The notes under the pieces: generated by a model
Told to the model about the DNA's origin: nothing
The model's input: the letters and a program-made list of their open reading frames with translations, nothing else
The model's database searches: none
From: Sporosarcina ureae
Lineage (GTDB): Bacteria > Bacillota > Bacilli > Bacillales_A > Planococcaceae
Direction of reading: 5' to 3'
DNA: 64,000 bases
NCBI RefSeq assembly: GCF_029267015.1
Contig: NZ_JARIEA010000042.1
Coordinates: 62,001 to 126,000 of the forward strand
Translations under genes and position numbers: made by a program
Shown: positions 1-8,870 of the stretch, one piece after another
Numbering within the stretch: position 1 is the stretch's first letter
How the letters are laid out: every line of letters begins with the position of its first letter

Positions 1-214
1 GCTACTACTGTTCCCATTGCCTTTCTTATTATCGGAGCTCGGTACTGCGTTTATAGTTTTTGCAACACTGTTGAATGTCGGGTGGCTTTATCTAGCGCTG
101 AAAGGATTTAAAGCCAAAGAGGATTTGAAGTGGGCAACCGGGATGTTTGTATATTCATTGAATTACATGACAATCTTGTTTGTATCTATGATTATCTTCT
201 CAATATTCATCTAA
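1..214 (+). CDS. ctaB: Protoheme IX farnesyltransferase, C-terminal part (cut by window edge)
   Basis: The reading frame is open from the first complete codon (base 2) to the stop at 212-214, so this is the 3' end of a longer gene; the track's TTG start at 17 is internal. The last ~70 residues contain two hydrophobic segments and the motif [18 protein letters not shown], typical of the C-terminus of CtaB, the membrane UbiA-family prenyltransferase that converts haem B to haem O for haem-copper oxidases. Its position just upstream of ctaC matches the B. subtilis ctaBCDEF order. The active-site part lies outside the window. Confidence 0.88.
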   Translation, partial: LLLFPLPFLLSELGTAFIVFATLLNVGWLYLALKGFKAKEDLKWATGMFVYSLNYMTILFVSMIIFSIFI

Positions 215-316
215 CGTATCGGAATTCTTTCTTTAAAACAGGAATTCATCATAAAGAGGCATTCAGTCCTCCATAGTAGAAAAACATTTTTTTAGAAAGA
301 GAGGTATTAGTTAGCG

Positions 317-1384
317 ATGATTAAAGGACTCAAAAAGTGGCGTCTCTTTTCTTTACTAGCGGTTTTTGCTGTGTTCATGGCAGGTTGTGGTAATGAAGAA
401 ATTTCAACCTTCCAACCGGCTGGACAAGTCGCTAATGACCAGTTCAAATTGTTGCTATTAGCATCAGGCATCATGTTACTGGTTATCATTGTAGTAGTAA
501 TTATTTACACTGTTGCATTATTCCGCTTCAGACGTTCCAAGTTGGGTGAAGATCATATACCAGAGCAAGTAGAAGGAAGTCACACACTTGAACTGATTTG
601 GACATTCATTCCAATCGTATTACTTCTTATCCTTGCAATTCCTACTGTTCACTACACGTATAAATTAGGTGATGTGCAAGCAATGGGAGCAGTTGATGAT
701 GATGGTAATGCGGAAAACTTGGTAGTAGACGTTACAGCGAAATTGTATTGGTGGGAGTTCGAGTATCCTGATCTAGGAATTGTTACGGCTCAGGAACTAG
801 TAGTACCTACTGATGAAAAAGTTTATTTCAACTTGATTGCAGCAGACGTAAAGCACTCATTCTGGATTCCGTCAGTTGGCGGTAAGCTAGACACGAACGT
901 TGAGAACGTGAATAAGTTCTATTTATCATTTGAGAAAGAATCTGAAGGCTTGAAAGATGGCGTTTTCTACGGAAAATGTGCTGAGCTATGCGGACCTTCT
1001 CACGCATTGATGGACTTTAAAGTAAAAACATTACCGAGAGATCAATTTGACAGCTGGGTTGCAGCTATGCAGGAATCAGCAGAAAAACCTGTTGTTGCAA
1101 ATGCTGACGGCGAAGAAGTCTTCTCTCAAAGCTGTATCGGGTGTCACGCAGTTTCGGGTGTAGGTGAGTCTGGTGCACAAGGACCTAACTTGACTTCATT
1201 CGGTGATCGCAATCGTGTTGCAGGATTCCTTAAACACGATGAAAAAGAATTAAAAGAGTGGATTCGAGATACACAGAAATACAAGCCAGGCAACACAATG
1301 CCTTCATTCAGTAAAGATCAAATTTCTGATGAAGAATTGGATGCATTAGCTGAATACTTAATGGGCTTAAAAGTCGCAAAATAA
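317..1384 (+). CDS. ctaC: Cytochrome c oxidase subunit II with fused cytochrome c domain (caa3 type)
   Basis: This 355-residue subunit accepts electrons from cytochrome c and passes them to subunit I. It begins with a lipoprotein signal (lipobox FMAGC near residue 25), followed by two transmembrane helices (about 45-65 and 90-112). The CuA domain carries the ligand pattern CAELCGPSHALM near residues 219-230. A C-terminal cytochrome c domain has the haem-binding CIGCH near residue 273 and a later Met ligand in the NTMPSF segment. The fused cytochrome c defines the Bacillus caa3 form. An SD-like GAGAGG lies upstream, and the gene is followed 33 bases later by ctaD. Confidence 0.97.
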   Translation: MIKGLKKWRLFSLLAVFAVFMAGCGNEEISTFQPAGQVANDQFKLLLLASGIMLLVIIVVVIIYTVALFRFRRSKLGEDHIPEQVEGSHTLELIWTFIPIVLLLILAIPTVHYTYKLGDVQAMGAVDDDGNAENLVVDVTAKLYWWEFEYPDLGIVTAQELVVPTDEKVYFNLIAADVKHSFWIPSVGGKLDTNVENVNKFYLSFEKESEGLKDGVFYGKCAELCGPSHALMDFKVKTLPRDQFDSWVAAMQESAEKPVVANADGEEVFSQSCIGCHAVSGVGESGAQGPNLTSFGDRNRVAGFLKHDEKELKEWIRDTQKYKPGNTMPSFSKDQISDEELDALAEYLMGLKVAK

Positions 1385-1417
1385 TTTTCAAACGGAAATT
1401 GAATAGGAGGTAACACA

Positions 1418-3295
1418 GTGAGTTCAGTTGCTCAAAAAAGTGGCTTTGGCGCAACGCTATGGGATTGGCTGACAACAGTCGACCATAAGAAGATCGGAAT
1501 TCTGTATCTCCTTGGGGGATTATTCTTCTTCGTTCTAGGTGGTATTGAAGCGATGATCATTCGTCTTCAGTTGATAACCCCAAACAACGATCTCGTAAGC
1601 GCAGGGCTTTTTAATGACTTAATTACAATGCACGGAACAACCATGATTTTCTTGGCAGCGATGCCGATTCTCTTTGGTTTTATGAACGCGATCATGCCGC
1701 TTCAAATCGGAGCACGTGACGTAGCATTCCCATTCATCAACTCATTAGGTTTTTGGATGTTCGCATTTGGTGGTTTATTCCTTAACATCTCTTGGTTATT
1801 TGGTGAAGTTCCGGATGCTGGATGGACGTCTTATGCATCGTTATCACTTCACTCGCCAGGACATGGTGTAGACTTCTATGCCATTGGTTTACAAATCGCA
1901 GGTGGTGGTACGTTAATGGCAGGGATTAACTTCCTTGTAACGATCATCAACATGCGTGCGCCAGGTATGACGTATATGCGTATGCCACTATTCACATGGA
2001 CAACATTTGTTGCATCTGCAATGATCTTGTTCGCATTCCCTCCATTGACAGTTGGATTGTTCTTCTTAACATTCGATCGAATGTTTAGTGGTAACTTCTT
2101 CGACCATACAATGGGCGGAAACACGATTATCTGGGAGCATATTTTCTGGATATTCGGTCACCCTGAAGTATATATCTTGATTTTACCGGCATTCGGTATT
2201 TTCTCAGAAATATTCTCTGTATTTGCTCGGAAACGTCTTTTCGGTTACACGGCGATGGTATTCGCAACAGTGTTAATCGGTTTCTTAGGATTTATGGTAT
2301 GGGCTCACCATATGTTTACAGTTGGTCTTGGACCGACAGCGAACGCAATCTTTGCGGTTGCTACAATGGCTATTGCTGTACCTACAGGAGTTAAAATCTT
2401 TAACTGGTTGCTTACAATTTGGGGCGGTAGTATTAAGGTTACGACTCCAATGCTTTACGCTTTAGGTTTTATTCCTTCATTCGTAATGGGTGGAGTAACA
2501 GGCGTTATGCAAGGGGCAGCACCACTTGATTATCAGCTACACGATTCATATTTCATCGTAGCTCACTTCCACTACGTAATTGTAGGTGGGGTAGTACTCG
2601 CTATTTTTGCAGGCCTTCACTACTGGTGGCCGAAAATGTTCGGTACTATGTTGAATGAGTTTTTAGGTAAAATTACTTTCGTATTCTTCTTTATCGGTTT
2701 CCACATGACATTCCTAATTCAACACTGGTTAGGTTTCTGGGGAATGCCACGTCGCGTTTGGACGTTTATGGATGGACAAGGTTGGAACATTGCGAACTTA
2801 GTAAGTACAATCGGTGCTCTATTAATGGCAATTGGTTTTACAGTAATGGTGATCAACATCATTATGACAACTATTAAAAATGAGCGCGTTGGAAATGACC
2901 CTTGGGGCGACGGACGTACACTTGAGTGGGCGATTCCATCTCCACCACCTTTCTATAACTTCCCAGCAACTCCATTAGTTCGTGGTTTAGATACACTTTG
3001 GATTGAGAAGATGGAAGGTAGTAAGGAAATGATTACACCAGCTGAGCCTATTACGGACATTCATATGCCGCACGGTTCAATCATCCCAATGTTGATGACT
3101 CTTGGATTATTCATTGCTGGATTTGGTGCAATGTTCCATCAAGAAACTTCATGGGGATTAGGAGTATTGATCTTTGGTCTTGCTTTCACATTCGTTGCAA
3201 TGGCAGCTCGTTCATTAAAAGATGATCTTGGTTATTATGTAACGAAAGAGCAAATCTTGCAGGATCAAGAAAATATTAAAAGGGGGCGTAACTAA
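1418..3295 (+). CDS. ctaD: Cytochrome c oxidase subunit I
   Basis: This 625-residue polytopic catalytic subunit holds haem a, haem a3 and CuB, reduces O2 and pumps protons. Visible signatures are HPEVYILILPAFG (CuB His and the cross-linked Tyr), WAHHMFTVG (two CuB His), and HDSYFIVAHFHYV, carrying the haem a3 and haem a His ligands. The GTG start at 1418 follows a strong AGGAGGT. Its stop overlaps the ATG of ctaE by one base (TAATG), so the two are probably translationally coupled. Length is normal for Bacillus CtaD. Confidence 0.98.
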   Translation: MSSVAQKSGFGATLWDWLTTVDHKKIGILYLLGGLFFFVLGGIEAMIIRLQLITPNNDLVSAGLFNDLITMHGTTMIFLAAMPILFGFMNAIMPLQIGARDVAFPFINSLGFWMFAFGGLFLNISWLFGEVPDAGWTSYASLSLHSPGHGVDFYAIGLQIAGGGTLMAGINFLVTIINMRAPGMTYMRMPLFTWTTFVASAMILFAFPPLTVGLFFLTFDRMFSGNFFDHTMGGNTIIWEHIFWIFGHPEVYILILPAFGIFSEIFSVFARKRLFGYTAMVFATVLIGFLGFMVWAHHMFTVGLGPTANAIFAVATMAIAVPTGVKIFNWLLTIWGGSIKVTTPMLYALGFIPSFVMGGVTGVMQGAAPLDYQLHDSYFIVAHFHYVIVGGVVLAIFAGLHYWWPKMFGTMLNEFLGKITFVFFFIGFHMTFLIQHWLGFWGMPRRVWTFMDGQGWNIANLVSTIGALLMAIGFTVMVINIIMTTIKNERVGNDPWGDGRTLEWAIPSPPPFYNFPATPLVRGLDTLWIEKMEGSKEMITPAEPITDIHMPHGSIIPMLMTLGLFIAGFGAMFHQETSWGLGVLIFGLAFTFVAMAARSLKDDLGYYVTKEQILQDQENIKRGRN

Positions 3296-3921
3296 TGGAT
3301 TTGAATACAAAATTCACCCCTGAAACGTGGCCCGCTCATCCTGAGAGAGCGACTATGGAAGCAAAGAATAAATTCGTTGGTTTCTGGCTATTCCTTGGCG
3401 GAGAGACAATTCTCTTCGCTACGTTGTTCGCAACGTATATGGCTTTGAAAAACAAAGGTCCAAGTGGCTTTGGTTTCACAACACAAGAATTATATACATT
3501 ACCGTTAGTATTTGTTATGACAATGCTTCTTTTGACATCGTCACTAACAAGTGTATACGCAATGTATCATTTGAAGAGTTTTAACTTCAAAAAAATGCAG
3601 CTATGGTTAGGTATTACAGCATTATTAGGACTAGGATTCTTAATGTTAGAAGTGTATGAGTTCTCTCATTACGTTCAAGAAGGATTTACGTTCAGTAATA
3701 GTGCGTTCAGTTCTGCGTTCTATACATTAGTAGGAACACACGGCTTCCACGTTGCAGTTGGTTTAGTATGGATCACATTGTTGATCTTCCGTAACTCGAA
3801 GCGTGGATTGAACTTGTATAACGCAACTAAATATTATACATTTTCACTTTACTGGCACTTCATTGACGTAGTTTGGGTATTCATCTTTACTGTAGTCTAC
3901 TTGATGGGAGTGGTCGGTTGA
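3295..3921 (+). CDS. ctaE: Cytochrome c oxidase subunit III
   Basis: This 208-residue membrane protein stabilises the oxidase core. It has about five hydrophobic segments and the family signatures KNKFVGFWLFLGGETILFA near the N-terminus and GTHGFHVAVGLVW plus YWHFIDVVWVFIF near the C-terminus. It overlaps ctaD by one base at its start and ctaF by one base at its end (TGATG), so the four oxidase subunits form a tight operon. It follows the ctaD-E-F order of Bacillus. Confidence 0.97.
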   Translation: MDLNTKFTPETWPAHPERATMEAKNKFVGFWLFLGGETILFATLFATYMALKNKGPSGFGFTTQELYTLPLVFVMTMLLLTSSLTSVYAMYHLKSFNFKKMQLWLGITALLGLGFLMLEVYEFSHYVQEGFTFSNSAFSSAFYTLVGTHGFHVAVGLVWITLLIFRNSKRGLNLYNATKYYTFSLYWHFIDVVWVFIFTVVYLMGVVG

Positions 3922-4268
3922 TGTCAGAAGTTCAAATGATTAAAAGATCTCCTGCTGAACAGTCACTGTCTCAACGTCGTGCAAAAGAATCAATGCGCAG
4001 TCAAGTTGCGATGTTTGCTCTGATGATTTTCTTAACACTTGTATCGTTTTCTATGGTGTTTGCTCATCTAAATGACGTTGCTGGTTTCTCAAAATTCTTT
4101 ATCATTCCAACATTATTCCTCTTTGCAGCTGTACAAGTTGGTCTTCAACTTTACTACTTCATGCATATGAATGAAAAAGGACATGGCATTCCACAAATGT
4201 TTATGTTTACAGGTGCTTTGCTAGGATTCTTGATCCCACTTACATTTGTAACTATCGTTTGGTGGTAA
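3921..4268 (+). CDS. ctaF: Cytochrome c oxidase subunit IV
   Basis: This 115-residue subunit is the small membrane subunit of the caa3 oxidase. The ORF track starts 16 codons early at 3873 inside ctaE; I chose the ATG at 3921 because it overlaps the ctaE stop (TGATG) and begins MSEVQMIKRSP, as in the family. Three hydrophobic segments and a motif QVGLQLYYFMHMNEKGHG fit the CtaF/caa3-subunit IV family. A strong terminator follows eight bases after the stop and ends the oxidase operon. Confidence 0.93.
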   Translation: MSEVQMIKRSPAEQSLSQRRAKESMRSQVAMFALMIFLTLVSFSMVFAHLNDVAGFSKFFIIPTLFLFAAVQVGLQLYYFMHMNEKGHGIPQMFMFTGALLGFLIPLTFVTIVWW

Positions 4269-4275
4269 GCAATAG

Positions 4276-4311
4276 AAAGAGCTTATGGATTTTTCCATAA
4301 GCTCTTTTTTA
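4276..4311 (+). terminator. Rho-independent terminator after ctaF
   Basis: A near-perfect inverted repeat, AAAGAGCTTATGGA paired with TCCATAAGCTCTTT around a short T-rich loop, runs into a T tract. It lies immediately downstream of the ctaF stop and separates the oxidase structural genes from ctaG. Confidence 0.93.
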
Positions 4312-4345
4312 TTCGTTTTTAGATGAAATTGTCAAAGTTCGTACA

Positions 4346-4374
4346 TTGAGTTATCGTTTATAAGCTCGTATAAT
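4346..4374 (+). promoter_or_regulatory. Sigma-A type promoter for ctaG
   Basis: TTGAGT at 4346-4351 and a perfect TATAAT at 4369-4374 are separated by 17 bases. It lies after the ctaF terminator and about 110 bases before the ctaG start. No other structure was recognised in the leader. Confidence 0.75.
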
Positions 4375-4490
4375 AGGCGTAGGAAAGAACTTCGTCAACT
4401 TTTTGCTGTGATGGTGAGTATGTTGCGAGTAACTCAGCACTACGCACAGAGTAGATTCAGCGAATTGATTATAAAAGGAGAGTGATTGTT

Positions 4491-5414
4491 TTGCCGTTAA
4501 GTATTTTTGGTTTTAGGGCTTTGTGGAGTCCTTATTTCTTAATAGCCATTGCACTTGGAATCGTTTTATATTATCTCATAACCGTTAAATGGCGTGATCG
4601 TTTCGAGGGGTCACAACCGTTAAAGAAACACCAAGCTGTTTATTTTTTATCGTCCATGGTGTTGCTCTATGTTGTCAAAGGCTCTCCTATGGATTTAATT
4701 GGTCATATTTTATTTTCTGTCCACATGGCTCAAATGGCTATATTGCTTTTAATCGTTGCACCGTTCTTCATTATCGGTATACCGAACTGGATATGGGAAA
4801 AGCTTCTATCCTTCACGATTTTCAGAAAAGTATTCATGCTATTGACTAAACCGCTCATTAGTTTGTTAGTATTTACATTTATGTTCTCGATGTATCACTA
4901 TCCACTCATATTAGACCAAGTGAAGTTAAGTTTGCCATTACACACTATTTTCACCATCACACTTTTCTTCTCTGCTATTTGTCTCTGGTGGCCAGTAGTC
5001 AATACGGTAAAAGGGCAGCCACAATTACACGGTTTGAAAAAAATCGGTTATGTAATATTGAGTGCTTTGCTCATTACACCTGCCTGTTCGTTGATCATCT
5101 TTGTCGACGTGCCCGTTTACGAAACATACAGCAGTGGTGAAGCGTGGCTACAAGCGATGGCTTTATGTGTGCCAAGTGGAACTCTAGCTGGACTATCAGG
5201 CCTTGGCATCTCAGGACCTGAGCTGTTCACAAATATGCCTACGTTATACGATCAGCAATTAGGCGGTATCCTGATGAAAGTGATTCAGGAACTCGTTTAT
5301 GTAGTTGTTATCGGTCGCATTTTCTTAAGTTGGTCACAGTATGAAAGAGATAATGCGGAAGAAATTACTAGACAAGATTTACTCAAACGCCAGAATTTGA
5401 CTATGCATGGCTGA
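4491..5414 (+). CDS. ctaG: Cytochrome c oxidase assembly factor CtaG
   Basis: This membrane protein of 307 residues, with about seven hydrophobic segments, belongs to the caa3_CtaG family needed for caa3 oxidase maturation, probably in CuA/CuB metallation. I chose TTG at 4491 over the track's GTG at 4482: AAAAGGAG ends 10 bases before TTG but only one base before GTG, and the TTG start gives the N-terminus MPLSIFGFRALWSP expected for the family. The sequence contains the His-rich SVHMAQMAILL and MYHYPLI segments seen in CtaG. It has its own promoter and is followed closely by the DUF420 gene. Confidence 0.92.
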   Translation: MPLSIFGFRALWSPYFLIAIALGIVLYYLITVKWRDRFEGSQPLKKHQAVYFLSSMVLLYVVKGSPMDLIGHILFSVHMAQMAILLLIVAPFFIIGIPNWIWEKLLSFTIFRKVFMLLTKPLISLLVFTFMFSMYHYPLILDQVKLSLPLHTIFTITLFFSAICLWWPVVNTVKGQPQLHGLKKIGYVILSALLITPACSLIIFVDVPVYETYSSGEAWLQAMALCVPSGTLAGLSGLGISGPELFTNMPTLYDQQLGGILMKVIQELVYVVVIGRIFLSWSQYERDNAEEITRQDLLKRQNLTMHG

Positions 5415-5439
5415 TTGAGCAAAAAGGAGTTAGTGTAGG

Positions 5440-5901
5440 ATGGGACTACCACTATTACCGACGATCAGCACATTTTTTATCATCTTATCTGCTGTTTTGG
5501 TTGCGGTTGGTTGGAATTTAGTACGACAAAGGAAGATAGAAGCGCATAAGAAAACGATGATTGCAGCCGCTGTATCAGCAGTTCTATTCTTTATTATTTA
5601 TATCTCTAGAACAATATTTATAGGTAATACTGCTTTTGGTGGACCGGATGAGTTGAAAATTTATTACACAGTGTTTTTAATATTCCACATTGTATTAGCA
5701 ACGACAGGGGCCGTCTTCGGCGTTATTACGATCAATGCAGGTTTAAAGAACAATCTTGCACGTCATCGTAAAATCGGTCCTGTTACAAGTATCATCTGGT
5801 TTTTCACAGCCATTACAGGAGTCGCTGTGTACTTGTTGCTCTATGTCTTCTATACAGGCGGAGAAACTACTTCGATGTTTAAAGCAATTCTCGGCTTTTA
5901 G
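5440..5901 (+). CDS. yozB: DUF420 membrane protein (YozB/CtaM-like oxidase accessory protein)
   Basis: This 153-residue, four-helix membrane protein matches the DUF420 pattern: a conserved His (RKIEAHKKTM), a second in YYTVFLIFHIVLAT, and a third in ARHRKIGP. B. subtilis YozB is the homologue I recall, and the Staphylococcus aureus member CtaM is linked to haem-copper oxidase maturation. Position 25 bases after ctaG supports an oxidase assembly role. The SD AAAAAGGAG precedes the ATG. The name follows the family; no function has been tested in this organism. Confidence 0.85.
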   Translation: MGLPLLPTISTFFIILSAVLVAVGWNLVRQRKIEAHKKTMIAAAVSAVLFFIIYISRTIFIGNTAFGGPDELKIYYTVFLIFHIVLATTGAVFGVITINAGLKNNLARHRKIGPVTSIIWFFTAITGVAVYLLLYVFYTGGETTSMFKAILGF

Positions 5902-5986
5902 TAAAATTTATGATTGAAGTCGAATCACCTGTATACATGTGTGTAACATCAGCCTTTTACCTAAGAACATTATAGCTATATAAAAC

Positions 5987-6019
5987 AAAAGGGATATCTC
6001 AATCGAGATATCCCTTTTT
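5987..6019. terminator. Bidirectional terminator between the DUF420 gene and the AI-2E gene
   Basis: AAAAGGGATATCTC and GAGATATCCCTTTTT form a 12-14 bp stem with a four-base loop. A tract of T on one side and A on the other lets it serve both convergent genes. Confidence 0.9.
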
Positions 6020-6023
6020 GACA

Positions 6024-7079
6024 TTAAATTTTGAAATTCAGTTTGATCATACCTGCTTCTCTTGCTGTATTGAATAGAATGACGAGCATTGGTCCAATGA
6101 AGAAGCCAAGAAATCCAATTAGCTTTAAACCGATAAACATCGCAATCAAAGTAGGTAATGGAGACAATCCGATTTGTGAACCCATTACTTTCGGTTCGAT
6201 TGTTCGTCTGATGACTAAGAGAATGACAGCTAATATCGCCAATTTTGTACCCATTGCAATATCGCCTGAGACATATTGATAGATCGACCAAGGAGCGAGA
6301 ATAATAATGGAACCGAGTATTGGAATGATATCAACAATCCAAATAACTAACGCCATAACCACTGCGTATTTGGGGATAATTAGCAACAAGCCGATAAAGG
6401 AAACGACTAGAATGATTACACTAACGAGCAATTGTGCTTTGACGAAGCCTAATATGACATAACGTAATCTGTTCATCATATAGTGGACCTTTTCTGCAGT
6501 AGCCTCTGTTAAGTGGAAATAGAAAGTCTTTTTCAAGTTAGGTAATTCCAACATGAATAAGAATAGGGCAATCATAAACACGATAAAACTAACGAGGAAA
6601 TTAGGGATATCAGAAATCAAAGCCAAAATCCGATCATAGCTCAAAAGCGTAATAATTGAAATACGTATCGATTCAATGATTTCATTAAATTCATTTTCCA
6701 GCATCGCCAGTATATCTTCCGGCATTCCAACGGTGTACTGAAATAATTTGCTTTGAGTGTTAATCCATACACTTGAAAGGGAATTTAAATAATTTGGAAT
6801 TTCTTTTGTGAAATAAACTATTTTACCGATGAGTGTAGTAACCGTATAGTAAAGTAGAAAAACACTGATTCCAACAAATACAATAAAATTCACAATAACA
6901 GAAACTTTACGCTTCCATTTAAATCGCATTTCTACCCATTTAACGAGGGGATCTAAAAATAGAGCGGTCAACAACGCTAAAATGATAGGGATAGAGACGG
7001 GTAAAACAAAGAATATGATAACTAATAATACGATAATACTTAACACAATCATGATATTTCGTTTTGTCAGCAATTTCAA
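6024..7079 (-). CDS. AI-2E family transporter (YtvI-like membrane protein)
   Basis: This 351-residue protein has about eight hydrophobic segments in the arrangement of the AI-2E/PerM family: N-terminal helices, a central soluble region (about 90-150), then a conserved C-terminal membrane block. The motif EPKVMGSQIGLSPLPTLIA is the family signature and is closest in my memory to YtvI, a sporulation-associated member in B. subtilis. Members export small molecules or exchange ions, and the substrate here is unknown. It is monocistronic, convergent with the DUF420 gene and sharing its terminator. Confidence 0.82.
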   Translation of the reverse strand: MKLLTKRNIMIVLSIIVLLVIIFFVLPVSIPIILALLTALFLDPLVKWVEMRFKWKRKVSVIVNFIVFVGISVFLLYYTVTTLIGKIVYFTKEIPNYLNSLSSVWINTQSKLFQYTVGMPEDILAMLENEFNEIIESIRISIITLLSYDRILALISDIPNFLVSFIVFMIALFLFMLELPNLKKTFYFHLTEATAEKVHYMMNRLRYVILGFVKAQLLVSVIILVVSFIGLLLIIPKYAVVMALVIWIVDIIPILGSIIILAPWSIYQYVSGDIAMGTKLAILAVILLVIRRTIEPKVMGSQIGLSPLPTLIAMFIGLKLIGFLGFFIGPMLVILFNTAREAGMIKLNFKI

Positions 7080-7140
7080 AAGTGATCGTCCTCCACATAG
7101 ATACTGTTTTTATTATAACCAAATTAGTGGAGTAATAGTA

Positions 7141-7176
7141 GAAAAAGCCGAAGAACATTTAGCTCTTCGGCTTTTC
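7141..7176. terminator. Terminator downstream of the YugN-like gene
   Basis: AAAAAGCCGAAGA and TCTTCGGCTTTT form an 8-12 bp stem with flanking A and T tracts. On the minus strand it directly follows the YugN-like stop; it may also insulate the AI-2E gene. Confidence 0.85.
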
Positions 7177-7182
7177 GTATCA

Positions 7183-7542
7183 TTACAAACTATATTGCTT
7201 TAACTCATCATATACTTTCTTTAGCGTGAGTTCGCAGTCCTTAACTAGGCTAGCTGGGAAGTTTTCTTCTTCGCCATACTCCACACCGTGTGGATAGTAG
7301 TGCTTTCCTAAAACTGGTTGTTTTAGACGAACTGTAGCTTTTCTACCATCTATATCGCCTTCAACTAGTTCACCAAAAACTCGCAAGTAATATGTACCTT
7401 CTTTGACAATATACTTTTTGTCAAAAGTTACACGCTCATAATCCCATTGTCCATCAATCTCAAGATTATTCTTATTCATAATTTCTTCCATTACGCGTAA
7501 ATCTGCTACAAGGCCTTTAAGACCAATATTTTCAACATACAT
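7183..7542 (-). CDS. YugN-like family protein
   Basis: This soluble protein of 119 residues matches the YugN-like family, whose function is not known. The ORF track begins at 7602. I prefer the ATG at 7542 (MYVENIGLKG), preceded on the minus strand by GAGGGGG at good spacing, because the upstream 20 codons lack family similarity. No membrane segment is visible. An extended -10 (TGATATAAT) lies upstream on the minus strand. It is divergent from ylbC. Confidence 0.75.
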   Translation of the reverse strand: MYVENIGLKGLVADLRVMEEIMNKNNLEIDGQWDYERVTFDKKYIVKEGTYYLRVFGELVEGDIDGRKATVRLKQPVLGKHYYPHGVEYGEEENFPASLVKDCELTLKKVYDELKQYSL

Positions 7543-7619
7543 CAGTATATCCCCCTCTATGTTCATCCTGACGAATACGTATACTATTATATCATAAAAC
7601 AAATCGATTTTACTTGCAA

Positions 7620-7635
7620 TGACAACATTGTGTCA
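7620..7635. promoter_or_regulatory. Small palindrome between the YugN-like gene and ylbC
   Basis: TGACA-ACATTG-TGTCA, an inverted repeat with 5-base arms, lies in the divergent intergenic region. It resembles a dimeric regulator site but matches no operator I recognise. Confidence 0.3.
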
Positions 7636-7790
7636 ACGCTTTCTTTCTGACTTATATAAGTGACTAGAGCGAGTGTCTTCTGTACAATGAAGGAAAGTTG
7701 CATTTTAAATTAAATATTCATCACACCATGATTTTTACAATACGCTAAACTAACAGAGTAACAACAGATACGTGTGGAAAGGGAGATTAC

Positions 7791-8870
7791 ATGTGGAGAG
7801 TAGGATGGAAGATTCTTCTTTTACTTTTTATCGTAATGGGAGTCTTTTATTTCATGAGTGATAAAGTGAGTGAGAACGAGCTGCTGGAATCACCCGTGCA
7901 GCACGGTTCGCCAATAGCCGTTCCTGAAAAAGGTCCGTCAATAGGCGGGGAAGGAATGCCGCGGCCAACAGAAGGTATGTCAGTACTTGTTGGACAGAAA
8001 GTTGAGAAGATGGAAGAACAATATGGAGAACCATCTAGGATTGAACCTTCAAGTTTTCAATATGAGTGGTGGATCTATACGGAAGAACCGCGCTTCATGG
8101 CGGGAGTTTTAAAAGGGAAAGTGAATCAGATTTATACTGCTGATAGTACGTCAGATATTGTTCCTTTTAAAATCGGTCAAAATGTACAAGAAATTCATCG
8201 ATTTACACCCATCGAATCTGAGATTGATGTAAAGATTCAAGAGAATATTTATACATTTTCATTAAATAGTGAAGATATAAAAAATCGTATACTGATCCCA
8301 TATGAAAATTTATTCGTGCAATTATATATTGATCAGATAGATGGTGGGATTGAAGGGGTTCGCTTTATTAGCCCAAGTACTTTGGTGAAGCATCAGCCTT
8401 ATGATATGACGTACTTAGGGGAAATGATGGAAGCACCTAAGCCTTCGTCAACCGTACAGACTGAGGTAGATCGTGCTATGGAACGACAGACGTTTGAATT
8501 GACTAATCAGTTGCGTCAAGAACATGAACTGCCACTTTTATCTTATAACGATAAGCTGGCTATACTTTCAAGAAAGCATAGCCAGGAAATGATATTTCGT
8601 AAATATAGTTCCCATGAGGAAGAGCCTGTTCAAGTATATACTGAGCGTTTAAAATCGGTCGGACTAACCCCTAGCAAAGCTGGGGAAAACATAGCGTTCA
8701 ATTATATCGATGCGATTGAAACTGTGCACGGTTGGTTGAATTCTCAAAAACACCGAGATGTCTTATTAAATCCTGACTTCACTGATACTGGCATAGGTGT
8801 TTATAATAAATACTATACACAGGCATTCATAGCGCAAATTGAAACTGAACAATCAATAGAAGAAGACTAA
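7791..8870 (+). CDS. ylbC: YlbC: CAP-domain protein with N-terminal membrane anchor
   Basis: This 359-residue protein has an N-terminal transmembrane anchor (residues 6-24) and an extracytoplasmic Pro/Gly-rich linker. A CAP-associated domain follows at about 65-200 (GQKVEKMEEQYGEPSRI, then a repeat with FKIGQNVQEIHRF). The C-terminal CAP/SCP domain covers 230-350, with LTNQLRQEHELPLL, SRKHSQEM, SKAGENIAFN and GWLNSQKHRDVLLNP. CAP proteins of this type are found in Bacillus cell envelopes and spores; the molecular activity is unknown. ATG is preceded by AAAGGGAG. Its stop overlaps the convergent aspartokinase gene by four bases. Confidence 0.88.
   Translation: MWRVGWKILLLLFIVMGVFYFMSDKVSENELLESPVQHGSPIAVPEKGPSIGGEGMPRPTEGMSVLVGQKVEKMEEQYGEPSRIEPSSFQYEWWIYTEEPRFMAGVLKGKVNQIYTADSTSDIVPFKIGQNVQEIHRFTPIESEIDVKIQENIYTFSLNSEDIKNRILIPYENLFVQLYIDQIDGGIEGVRFISPSTLVKHQPYDMTYLGEMMEAPKPSSTVQTEVDRAMERQTFELTNQLRQEHELPLLSYNDKLAILSRKHSQEMIFRKYSSHEEEPVQVYTERLKSVGLTPSKAGENIAFNYIDAIETVHGWLNSQKHRDVLLNPDFTDTGIGVYNKYYTQAFIAQIETEQSIEED

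Noticed and set aside
215-316. Two GGAATTC copies between ctaB and ctaC as an operator
   Set aside because: The two copies are short, 18 bases apart, and match no regulator site I know; chance is likely.
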